A DNA stretch of 64,000 nucleotides from Agapetus fuscipes (lineage: Eukaryota > Arthropoda > Insecta > Trichoptera > Glossosomatidae): contig OX637350.1 of assembly GCA_951799405.1 (NCBI GenBank), positions 10,761,401 through 10,825,400 of the forward strand. Direction: 5' to 3'. Under the pieces are notes generated by a model that saw only the letters and a list, made by a program, of their open reading frames with translations, did no database searches and was not told where the DNA came from. This document shows, piece by piece, positions 1-18,312 of the stretch (positions are counted from its first letter, which is position 1; the number at the start of each line of letters is the position of its first letter). The translations under genes were made by a program, and so were the position numbers.

Positions 1-117
1 GTTTCTAATGATCGATCAACATAAAATATAGGTATAGATGGTGTATGCCAGTTCTTTGGTATCTAATGCACGTGCCATAGTACGCTATAAGCCTACAAGG
101 AAAATAAATAGTCATAG

Positions 118-607
118 GCCGTGTTCGGGGAGCGCGCTTCAAGCGCTTCAAGCACTCACACACCGTTCGGGGAGCTCATCGTAAGCAAATATTATGAGGT
201 ATGACGTCACGCACGACGCCTCGACCGTTCGCTATTTTCGCTTTTTTGCGAAGGTGGGTCGGCTGAAGCGTTCCAACTTCACACCAATGGTTCATACAGT
301 TCAACTGACAGTTGACAGCTAACCTCAACAACACGAATATTAGACACAATTATTAATGTTAAATAATGGATTCGATATATCAAAAGCTCTTCAATAATTG
401 AAGATTCTGCTGGAAATATTGGAATCATGGCTCAATAATGCGTTTCAAGATAAATCTGCATCCGTTCTGCCGAGCTTTGACAGCTGCTGTGTGGTTGACA
501 TATGAAATTCGCTTTTTATCGTTCGGGGAGGTTTGCGATCGAGCTACCCCCACCACGATTTTTACTGTAAGCGTTCAAAGTGCTCAAGCTAGCTCCCCGA
601 ACACGGC
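118..607. mobile_element. MITE with GCCGTGTTCGGGGAGC inverted ends
   Basis: The two ends are inverted copies of each other: GCCGTGTTCGGGGAGC begins at 118 and its reverse complement ends at 607. The flanks CATAG (113-117) and CATAG (608-612) look like a 5-bp target duplication. If the outer G/C pair is counted as part of the element, the duplication shrinks to ATA, which would suit a PIF/Harbinger-type element better. No transposase is present, so this is a non-autonomous copy of about 490 bp. The 279-base open frame at 438-716 starts inside it and is not a gene. Confidence 0.8.
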
Positions 608-827
608 CATAGAAAATAATGCTATATGCCAAAAAAAAAACAATTTTGACACCCAGCAAAAAAACTTTTTTTCTGTTTCGACACCCCAAACTGCTCTGAT
701 GCTCCATCTAATTTGATTGATGTGTCTAGTACACGAAACTATCAAAATTTTACAAAATACTCCTGTGTAATTTCTTCAAAATCTCTAAGCAATAAAATTA
801 TCTTAAGTCTGATATTTTTGCTTACAG

Positions 828-8828
<8,001 letters not shown>

Positions 8829-9122
8829 TTTGAGAATATTCATAAAAGAAAACCTTCAAATTGTAGAAAAGTGGAAAGCGTCAGATGAGAAATATTTTAT
8901 TGCTCAAATTGCCTCGTGTGGGGGTGAAAATGAATAGGATGAAGGGACAATAAAAATAATTAAGTTTTCCATTTGATTTGAATTTTTTATTCTATACCAG
9001 CTGAAAAATGAAGGGGAGAAACACAGCCCTAATGATTGAAATAAATCTGCAGAATAAAAAGAGTATGTCGAGAAGAGTTTTTGTTATTATTTTTTATTTA
9101 CTGTGAATATTTTTAGAAAACA

Positions 9123-9128
9123 AATAAA
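9123..9128 (+). promoter_or_regulatory. Candidate poly(A) signal of the zinc-finger gene
   Basis: AATAAA lies about 295 bases after the stop codon at 8826-8828. The intervening sequence is AT-rich and non-coding. Other AATAAA-like words occur nearby, so the site actually used is uncertain. Confidence 0.4.
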
Positions 9129-9184
9129 AGACTGCTTACATATTATACATCATACTTTAGATCTTCTTTTCCCACATGTACCAC

Positions 9185-9447
9185 CAAGGGCGGATCTAGG
9201 ATTTTTTTCTGGGAGGGGCAGACGGGCAAAAATAATCAACAATAACTACTGTTAAAAAATAATTAATAACGACTATTCCAACCAAAAACAGGCAAGAGTT
9301 TCACTCATGTTTTTTCTGTATTTTATTCTTTTATTTTAACAACTCTGATAATTTGATTTGCCTATAAGTATGTACTGTGATGGGACCTCCGCAATCGTCT
9401 GGGGGGGGGCACGTGCCCCTGTGCCCCCCCCCCTTAATCCGCCCTTG
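9185..9447. mobile_element. hAT-like MITE, CAAGGGCGGAT ends
   Basis: CAAGGGCGGATCTAGG at the left is mirrored by TTAATCCGCCCTTG at the right. The ends resemble hAT/Charlie-type termini, and G/C runs flank the right end. I do not see a matching 8-bp target duplication (TGTACCAC against TGATAGCT), so the copy is old or one flank has been altered. It lies in the spacer between the zinc-finger and primase genes. Confidence 0.6.
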
Positions 9448-9535
9448 TGATAGCTTACCAATCCCCGCTGAAGAAATGAAGCTGAAACAAAAATTCAAAT
9501 ATCAATCTTTTCTCAGCAAGTAGATTTCATAGGTC

Positions 9536-9653
9536 TGCATACACCCTGCAACTCTTGCCGTCCTTCCCTGAAACAGGGGTGACATTGGCAAAGTGAAGCA
9601 TTTTTTACAGCATGGGTGGTAAGCCGCATACCAACTTATAAGTTAAGGAACAT
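9536..9653 (-). repeat. LINE 3'-end repeat (family A), minus, partial
   Basis: It carries the reverse complement of the CTGTTTCAGGGAAGG and GGTTGGTATGAGG-like blocks. It is truncated and lacks the TTAGA tail. The rest of 9654-10031 is AT-rich 5' flank of the primase gene with nothing else recognised. Confidence 0.7.
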
Positions 9654-10031
9654 ACACAACAAATTACATTTAAGTATTTGATGATAACATGATAATACAA
9701 ATAAAATAAAAAAAACACTTATCTCATTTGTGCCAACGAGATTAGTGCTTTTGGGTACCGACTCTATTTAATTTTGAAAATAATCTCTTTTAAATATTTT
9801 TATAGTGAATCGGTAGGTATCGTTAAAAAAAAGTGCTTGTAACTGCATGGCTGAACACTATTTACTTGAGTTGCCAAAAATATAATATAAAAGAAAAACG
9901 TTGTTTTGACATCTTTGACATAAAACTGACAGTTGTGCTGACAGTTCATGGCGGGAAAATTTGTTTTCGTTGTAAAATATTTTTGTTCTTTATTTTAACA
10001 AATAAATTTAGAGTTTCCAATCTCATTCACC

Positions 10032-13000
10032 ATGTCTTTCGATCCAAGTTTGCTTCCGGATCTCCTTCCAATATATTACAGCCGTTTCTTTCCTACAAAT
10101 GTTTTCTGCCGATGGTTGAGTTGCGGCAGCTCCCCTTACCCGTTGTCACATCGTGAACTATCCTTTACTTTGGCTGAAGATGTTTACATTCGTTATTTAT
10201 CAATTACAAATCAGAAGGAATTGCAGGCGTTATTTCAAAAGAAATGCCCGTATAAAATAGATGTGGGGGCTGTTTATAATACCAAGTAAGTAGAACATCG
10301 AGCACTGAATGGACGTTCCAAATTTGAATTAATAGCGGCGGGCTAATGTGTAACTAGCAACCATGATCATTTTAGTGAAAAGGCAAACAAATATTTTTTA
10401 TCAGCTGCTAAGGACCCTATTCACATAGACATGTGGCGTTTGCCCTCTGAAGAAAAGAGTATTTTCAAATTTGTGTCAAATCCATTCTAGAAGTCCACCT
10501 GCCGTTTCTTGCCTTGTGACCAGCCCATTGCTATTTTCGTTTGCAGACTATCAATATTGTTGACGACTTTTGTTGGATAAACTTACATTTTTGCTTTGTC
10601 TTTCAAGCATTTGTCCATTGTTGGACATTGGAACAATTAATATCATAGACAACGAAATTGTGGCACCACACACCCTAGTCAGATACAGGCACACACTCAG
10701 ATCTGCTGTTGATGGTGGGATCATTTTTTTTCTCAGCAAGCAAACGTCTCACTTGTCTGGGACTATTGTCCTTTGCAACCAATAACAAAGTATTTGTATG
10801 CATTTTTCCTAGCAACCTGGCTGTTTGACATCACAATTTTTTTTACGTCAATTGTCATGCGGAGTCCATTTCATCTATCTATTGATTCCAGGCCGTCCAT
10901 CTCCAAGCATGACTCCTCCGTGTTGGCGAGAGAGCTGGTGTTTGATATAGATCTCACGGACTATGATGATGTGAGGACCTGCTGCCAGGGAGCTGATGTC
11001 TGCCCCAAATGCTGGAAGTTCATGGTTGTGGCGTGCCAGATCCTAGATACAGCTCTAAAAGGTAACTTTCATGTTCAACAAATACATTGATGGTAAAATA
11101 ATATAATAATAATAATTGAATTGGTTGAGTAGTTTGCTACATTTTTTGCATAAGAAATTTTTGACTTTTTTTGTATAGATTTATTTTTAAGGTTTTGTTG
11201 TTTTTTTTATACTTAAATGTTATTTATTACTCGTATTCCTTGACTTATAGGTTGGTATGAGGCTGACCACCCATACTGTAAAAAATGGTTCACTTTGCCA
11301 ATGTCACCCCTGTTTCAGGGAATGTCAGCAAGAGTTGCAGGGCTTATGTTCATTTGAGTTTTGGATTTTATTTGTAAGTACACAATCAGCATTTGTAAGG
11401 GCGAACTACATGTGTTTGTTTGTGGGCATACATCTGAGAGCTTTGAATGAATATATCCTTGCAACTTAGATTATAGATTATAGAATAAGAGTTTAAGGCT
11501 TACACGGCCGGCTGATGATGCTGGAGAGATGTTTTCCGGGATCTGTTGCTGATGTCTCCGGTAGGCTTCTCCAACGTGAAAGTTCAATGATGAAGATAAT
11601 CTTGATATCATAGATCTTGACATAGTTTTCATCAAGATCATCTTCATCATTCAACTTTTACGCTGAAGAAGCCCATCGTAGACACGGGCGAAACGGCCGG
11701 AAGCTCCAGCTCCCGTAGACCACGGCAACAGATCCCGGAAAACATCTCTCCGGTAAAATAATAGTTAGATCTTAATTCTGTGAAATATTATTGGTTCTAT
11801 GCCTAATGAGTAGTTCAATATAATGTGGGGACATGTGTCACAAAACATTGTTGGTGGATTCTCAAGACTAGCTCGACCATAACTACTATCTACAAGTGCT
11901 GCTTGTCATTAAATCCTCTTTGGTTCCTTAGCCGGCTAAAATAAATTTGTGAACATCAGGACAAAAAATAATTTTGATAATAATACACTGAAAACGGAAA
12001 GATAGGGTGAGGAATGAGTTAGTGAGAGAAGAATGTGGTGCAAGGGAAAGTATAAAAGTAAAAATCAAAAGGGTTTGTTAAAATGGTTTGGACACATGGA
12101 AAGAATGAATGACGAAAGACTGACAAAGAGAGTGTACGCTGCGAGTATGAATGGAAGCCGTGGTAGAGGAAGACCGAGAAAAGTATGGATGGATCAAATT
12201 TATGAAATAGCGAATGAATGGGATATTCAGAGTCATAACAAAAGGAGCGAGTGCATGAAAAAGATTATGAGTCTGAATGAAATGAAAGAAGCCTGTCTGT
12301 GGGCATGCATTTAATATGAGCCTTAAATGTTAACATTTCTTTGCAGCTTAGATTATAGATTATAGAATTGATTGTAAATACAAATAACTAGATATTTTAC
12401 CACATGAACAAAAACAAATCTATCACAGATTTGTTACCAGTATAAGTCTGTGGGCGAAAGGAACAATATTATATCTAAAGAATCACTTTGCATACCTACC
12501 AATTTTTTTGACTCATTCCATTGTTGCTTTCGCCCACAGAATTTTGATGGCATTACAGCGCTCTTTGTCTATACAGAGCTTTCAAAACCCATTAATGCAT
12601 ATGAAAATGCTATCTCACTTTGTTTATCAGATTCAAGTTGTGTAAATTTTCAATTCCCGTATTTGTTTATATTCCAGATGACTTTGGTTTCTCCCGTGTG
12701 CTGTGGGTGTACTCAGGTCGCCGTGGGGTGCATTGCTGGGTCTCCAGCTGGTCGGCCAGGAGCCTGGGGGGCCCGGGGCGCTCTGCCGTGGCCGACTACC
12801 TCAGCCTGCTCATCGGAGGAGAGTTCCGACAGAAGAAAGTCAACATCATCCAAGACTCCATGCACACCAGCATCAAGTAAATACAACAACAAAAACTGTT
12901 ACTTCTCAAAACTGTACTTTTTTCTTCTATGACTCCACAGCTCATATTGAGCCTTGACATCTATGCTTCCAATTCCTCGTATCTCCTGCTGTGTCTTATC

Positions 13001-16000
13001 GGTCTATCACCTCAAGCAGTTGCTCAGCATCTCAGTGAAGGTTTACCAAATCTACTTCCACCTAGATGTCTCAAGAATCCTCTATTATACTGTCTAAGGC
13101 TGTCCATTGCATTTGGCTACAAAGTACATGAGGTGGAGGCACAGCATTTGGAAGGTGAAGGCACATTTTGCATTGTACGTGACCCATCAGAGAGAGTGCT
13201 TTACATGTGTGTTCTTATTACTCTCACGTGTTAAAGATGTTGTGATGCTATTGTTGCATTTTCACCCTTGACATTTGTCCATAAGCATTGTGATCTAATA
13301 GCTGTTTTATGTGAGACGTATCAAAGGCTTTTTTTTTTTCACGTTTGTTCATGTTTTAAGCATGTAGGGTGGTGTAGCCATATAGCAAAGACATTAAACT
13401 TCATGTTAATAAGGAATTTATTGTTGTGTGTCATCCTCTATACAATTTTCATTTAGGCATATTGGGGCGATGGACATCTTGGTACGATCCATCTGTTTTT
13501 TTTTTTTTTTTAAGGAATCCTGTGCGGGAGGCTCCCCAATTCTTAAAAGTCATTCTGTTACACAGAAGTTTGAATTATGTACAGCATAATTTCAATCATA
13601 ACCCAAATGAATGCTTCATTAGTGATCTTCTTCTTCGTGTCAGCTTCACACCGTATTGGCCCAGTAACGAGCAATGTCTACAGCTCTTTGGTTTCCCGCA
13701 AAGAGATCATCCATGGAGCAGCTTGTCGGACAGGAGGGACAACACCGCAGGTGCTCCATTGTTTGCTGAGCTCCACACTCACATAGTGTAGAGTCCTCCC
13801 GTCCCAGAAATCCCCAGGTCAGCATGTTGGCCCGGGCTCTTCCAACATTGGTCCTCAATCTGTTCATGGATCTCCATACGGGCCACTCGAGGTTCTTTCC
13901 TGGAGGTAGGCTCTCTGAAGGCTGCACAAAGCTCTCCGGGCATTCCTCCTTCCACATTTGTAATCTCTCCGCCACTGGATCCAAAGACAAGGGCTGCACG
14001 GAACTAAGGAAGCTGTGTCTTGACTTCAGGCGCTGCTGTGATGAAAAGCCACTTCCGTAAATGCAGTGCTGTGTGCACGTTAGAGCCTTCTGCCTCTCGA
14101 CTCTCGAAGCCACCTTGCGTCTGATGTGGGGTGGGGCTATGCCTGCAAGAGGATATAACTTCCCCGTGGGCGTTGGCTTGAGGCATCCTGATACAATACG
14201 GCAGGTATCATTCAGCGCGACATCAACTTGCTTCGCATGCGCGGAACGTTCCCATACCGGGGCTGTGTACTCTCCGGCTGAGAAACACAAAGCCATTGCA
14301 GTTACACGTATTACTTGTGGCTGCGCACCCCAGTTGGTGCCCACGAGCTTCCGGAGTAGATTATTACGGGTAGCCACTTTCATTTTTGTGTTGTTGCAGT
14401 GGGCTCTATATGTGAGCGACCGGTCAAGGGTAACTCCCAGGTATTTGGGGTTATCGCTGGGAGGCAGCACTTGGTCTTCCCATCTGATTACTGGTTTCCT
14501 TGATGCAAACTTATTCTTTAGATGGAAGTAGGAGACCTGGGTTTTTGATGGGTTAGGTTTAAGGTAGTTTTCTTTGTAGTATTTGGACAACAGGTTCAAT
14601 CCTTTTTCTAAAGTATGGTCAACTTCATCAAACAATGTATTTTGAGTTGCCAGTCCGACATCGTCCGCATATATAAATGATTGTGTGCCTGATGGTAGTG
14701 GTTGGTCGTTCGTATATATATTAAACAGGATAGGGGCCAAAACGCTTCCTTGAGGCAGTCCATTCTTTTGTTTCCTCCATCTGCTTTTCGTATTCTGGAA
14801 TTCAACATAAAATCTTCTGTTTTGCAGTAATGTTGCAATCATTTTTGTAAATTTGAGGTAGTTTGTCATGTTTTTCACTTTGGATATCAGTTTCCTGTGA
14901 TTCACAGTATCATATGCCACTGTAAGGTCCACAAAAACTAGTGATTTATTTATTAGTGATTATTTTTATCATAGCAAATTTTCCACTTTTCAGGAGGGCG
15001 CATAAGGTAATAGAGGGCATGTTTGATGAGATCCTTGCTGATCAGCAGTTCCTGTCAACAGAGGAGCGTGTTGCTAACTTCCTGAAGCTGATTCCTGATG
15101 ACAACCTCGCTGCACAAGTACAAAAGGGGCTTGCACACCTGCCTCCCAACTCCACTCTCAGATGGAAAACATTCACACAGATTTACAAAACATACTGTAT
15201 GGAGGTGAGCAACGTAAAATGAATTATTCACTCTCAGCCAAGAAAAGCAATCACTTTACCAATCAATTTAGCTTTTGCATTATACACTGTTTATTTTAAA
15301 TTATGCTACCTGTTAGGAGTATATTTTTAGGAGTATAAGTTTTCAAAACTAAATCATAAAGACCTAAGTATATTTTTTTCTACCAACTGTCTTAATTTGA
15401 AATTCCTGTTGAGTTTCTCTATCCTCACCAAGGGCACTCTGAATTTAATGCTTTCTTGGATGTTTTTATTTTGAATGATCTCCATGCATGTTGAAAGTGA
15501 AAAACTCCAGAGGCAGATTGTTTCAGAAAGATGGACCGCTGATCTGAAAACCTATAAAATGATTTTAAAACTTTGTTTTATTTCATCAAGCCAACTGATA
15601 AACATGCTAAATTTAGAGCTTCTTCTTTGCATCTCAGTGAATTAATTAATTATTTTTTGATATTTCAGAACAATAGCCGTAGAATAAAGCACTTGATTGA
15701 AGAGATTCAACTGCAGTGGTGCTATCCACGTTTAGACGTGAATGTGACCAAGGGATCCAACCATCTCCTGAAGGCGCCCTTCAGCATCCATCCCAAGACG
15801 GGGCGGGTGTGTGTGGTGTTCCGGGCAGCGCAGGTGGCAGCCCTGTGTCCTGAAACTGTGCCCAGCATCGGCGAGCTGCTGGAGGAGCAGGGCGGGCAAC
15901 ATGCCAGGGCACAGGCTCTCATGCAGGAGGCCGTCTCCGCTTTTCAGGACTTTGTCTGGGGAGTGGAGAAGGAGGAAGCCAAGAGGAAACGAGAGATAGG

Positions 16001-16746
16001 TGTGTTTTCGCTTAAATATCTCAAGTTGGTTTCTCTCAGGGACGCCGAAGGACATTGTGGCTGAAGAACCTGCGACAGTGGTTCGGCAGAAGCACCAAGT
16101 CCCTGTTTCGAGCCGCAGTATCAAAAATCAAAATAGCTATGATGATCGCCGATCTTCGTTAGAAGTGGCACAAGAAGAAGAAGGTGTCTCTTCAGTAAAG
16201 ATTGGTGATCATAATAGCAGTTTGTACATTAATACTGCTGCAGGACAGAGAAATCTTGTGCTTCTGCCAAACCATCGCCTTGGGTTCTGGATCCAGGATG
16301 TTGTCCTTCGAGTTAGAGTCCGTCGTCCCTCCATTCTTCCCTGATAAGACACAGGAGCCAATACTTCTCTTTTCTCCTTTCTATGCGTATAATATGTTTC
16401 ATAGAATGCATGTTTCAAAATTTACTGAAATTAAAACAAAAATATATTCAAATGTTATTTTTACTTTAATAATGAAAGCATGTTGGATTAAATGTTCTAT
16501 GAAAGCTTCCCAAATATTTATCATTGAATGGACTCAACACAATTTTTTTTGGAACCTTTTCTCAATGGGCAAACACCACACTTGAAGCAACCAAAAAAAT
16601 ATTTGTTTGCATTTTCCCTAACAAACCAGCCATGTGACATCACAATTTTGTCTGTGGCAATTCATGTGCAGAGTCCATTATATTATCTTTAAAATGACTA
16701 ACATTTCTTTTCCATCTTTTCAGCTGAAGAATCTATGGAATTTTAA
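10032..16746 (+). CDS. PRIM1: DNA primase small (catalytic) subunit
   Basis: This is the catalytic subunit of the pol alpha-primase complex, which makes RNA primers in the nucleus. Exons are 10032-10285, 10892-11061, 12678-12876, 14994-15204, 15669-15999 and 16724-16746. All are in phase and give 395 residues, against about 420 in vertebrates. Landmarks: [20 protein letters not shown] at the start; [12 protein letters not shown]; the two catalytic Asp in [12 protein letters not shown]; a zinc-binding CC...[18 protein letters not shown]; and the third catalytic Asp in [11 protein letters not shown], followed by SIHPKTGR. The ATG at 10032 gives the family's normal N terminus. The product ends AEESMEF. 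The large third intron has collected a LINE fragment and other repeats, but the coding frame is intact, so the gene is probably functional. Confidence 0.95.
11236..11484 (+). repeat. LINE 3'-end repeat (family A), primase intron 2
   Basis: This is a well-preserved short copy, with ATTCCTTGACTTATAGG at its left edge and AGATTATAGATTATAGAA as its tail. It directly abuts the palindromic element that starts near 11488. Confidence 0.85.
11488..11756. repeat. Palindromic repeat with hammerhead-like core, copy 1
   Basis: The inverted arms share GCTGGAGAGATGTTTTCCGG and CCGGAAAACATCTCTCC ends. In the right arm, CTGAAGA (11663-11669) is followed by a GCCC/GGGC stem (11671-11674 with 11686-11689) and GAAAC (11690-11694). 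The left terminus keeps the family edge TTACACGGCCGGCTGATGATG. The putative cleavage triplet is GGC here, where copy 21119-21400 has GTC. It lies in primase intron 2. Confidence 0.7.
12000..12366 (+). pseudogene. LINE ORF2 C-terminus fused to its 3' tail
   Basis: An open stretch at 12033-12314 encodes the familiar C-terminal end of CR1/RTE-like reverse-transcriptase ORFs: [17 protein letters not shown], then [13 protein letters not shown]. It then jumps straight into the family A 3' end (TGTGGGCATGCATTTAATAT and a TTAGATTATAG tail). An internal deletion has therefore removed the end of the ORF and most of the 3' UTR. It is a dead intronic fragment that links family A to its parent element. 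Confidence 0.8.
13496..14940 (-). mobile_element. 5'-truncated non-LTR retrotransposon in primase intron 3
   Basis: On the minus strand, the 3' part of a reverse-transcriptase ORF is followed by a short 3' UTR and an A17 tail (T-run at 13496-13512 on the plus strand). Sequence upstream of about 14940 no longer reads as the element, the usual 5' truncation of LINE insertions. I could not find a convincing target-site duplication. Confidence 0.8.
13646..14932 (-). pseudogene. Reverse transcriptase, C-terminal ~430 residues
   Basis: The frame is open for 428 codons but begins inside the RT domain. It shows [29 protein letters not shown], the FIYADD catalytic motif, and a C-terminal Cys/His-rich segment ([15 protein letters not shown]). 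Endonuclease and N-terminal RT motifs are missing, so it cannot be an active gene. It belongs to a different non-LTR lineage from the 62-64 kb element, judged by its different C-terminus. Clade assignment (Jockey/I-like) is tentative. Confidence 0.8.
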
Positions 16747-17126
16747 CTTGCGACCATACCAACTGGAAGAAAATTACATTATTTTGTGAAATTCAATATT
16801 TGAGATATGTCTCTTTTATAAAAAAAAATCTGTATAATTTCATCTTTACATATTTATAAGTTGTGCAGTTATTTTTAATGTCAGCAGTATGTGACGCCCA
16901 CTGCATGTGATCTTTGAAATGATATTTTCCATTTCCCTGTAGTCATATGTGGAGGGAAGCCCCACAACTCGAGCAAGTGTTAACAATCCATTAATTGGTT
17001 TAGCCTTTGGAAACCTCGGCGCAAAATAACCTCAGTCATGTTTTACATAAGGCACAATGCACATCAATAACCTATGTATGTACTACACAAATCAATACTT
17101 AGAGAAATGTGATTTTTTGTTATCTT

Positions 17127-17132
17127 AATAAA
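17127..17132 (+). promoter_or_regulatory. Candidate poly(A) signal of the primase gene
   Basis: AATAAA lies 381 bases after the primase stop codon, in AT-rich non-coding sequence. It is the first clear hexamer I see downstream of the stop. Confidence 0.45.
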
Positions 17133-17373
17133 TTTTTCAATAATTTAAATGTTTTTCATTGTGTCTAAAATAAATTGTGATGTTATCATTTCAATTATTA
17201 TTCATACGTAATTGAGCTACTGAAATTTAAAAAAATATGTTTTATTTTCTATTCTACTTCCTATTTCTTAAGAAGTTTTGAAATCTCCAACAATTGCCAT
17301 CAAATTTTTTAAGACAGTTTTATTTTCAATTAATATAATTTAATGCTAAAACTGAGTGAATCGTTAAACTTAA

Positions 17374-17578
17374 CGCTGGAGAGTTTCTTTCCGGGACCTG
17401 TTACCGTAGTCTGTGGGAGCTCACAGTTTCATCAACATCATCTTCATCACTTCACCTTCACGATGAAGAAGCTCATCGTAGACATGGGTGAAATGTCCGG
17501 AAGATCCAGCTCTCACAGACAACAGATCCCGGAAAGCACCTCTCCAGCATCAGCTGGCCGTGTAAGCCTAAAACTCCT
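17374..17578. repeat. Palindromic repeat with hammerhead-like core, copy 2
   Basis: It belongs to the same family as 11488-11756 and 21119-21400. The right terminus is complete (CTCCAGCATCAG, then GGCCGTGTAAGCCTAAAACTC); the left is truncated at GCTGGAGAG. The core is mutated: ATGAAGA at 17463-17469 replaces CTGAAGA, and GAAATGTC replaces GAAACGTC. It is therefore probably inactive. It lies in the primase-CUB gene spacer; the rest of 16747-18312 shows no gene. Confidence 0.7.
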
Positions 17579-18312
17579 ATTCTTAATACTTAAGTTCTAA
17601 TTTCAAAGAAAAATAGAGTAATTTCACAATTTTTTTTTATTTCATTAAATGATAGACTACCTTTTAAAAAATGCATCTGGTGTTTTTAAAAAAAATTATA
17701 TCTGGCTTAGTTTTTAAATTACAGCTCTATAATCGCCCATTTTCGATTTCCGCTAAAACAGCTAATTTTTTTATTTAGGTGGATGTGACGTCAATGGATC
17801 TCACGATGTATGGAGTGTACCGTTAGGCCTTCGAAGACCGATGGATCCATCTACGTAATTTTGACATCACAGCGTGTTTCTTCGGTCCCAATGCGTTTTG
17901 GCGGGATTCAAATTCTCGACATTTTATTTTTGAAAATTATCAATGATATCTTTATTTTTACTATATAAAAAATATATGGTTGTGATCCTTGAAATGTACT
18001 CTACACAACCATAGTATTTTAATCTGTTTTCCCCACCACTTCAATTACCCTATTGAGACACAAATCATTTTGAGATGTTTTTATTTTTGCAAAATAATTT
18101 TGATGCAAGACCAAAAACTAGGATTACGTGACATTCAATGCTGTAAAAAAATGGCACATATAGCAACCAAGGAAATTTGTTTTCATATTCCTGATTACTG
18201 GTTAGAAACAGGGTTCAAAATATACAAAAACAAATTCTAATGATCCCTCAATATTGTAAAACGTAGCACTTGAATCAAGTTGCCTCCAAAATCTTCATTA
18301 TTTGATCTTCTG

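Noticed and set aside
438..716. 92-codon open frame near the window start
   Set aside because: It begins inside the inverted-repeat MITE and has no domain, and the real zinc-finger exon (828-1124) is in no continuous frame with it.
9440..9500. CTGAAGA ... GAAAC near 9463 as another hammerhead
   Set aside because: The segment between has no convincing stem, no GTC follows, and there is no palindrome around it.
12929..13234. 101-codon open frame in primase intron 3
   Set aside because: Primase reads in phase across this intron without it, and I recognise no domain. It may be transposon debris, but this cannot be supported.
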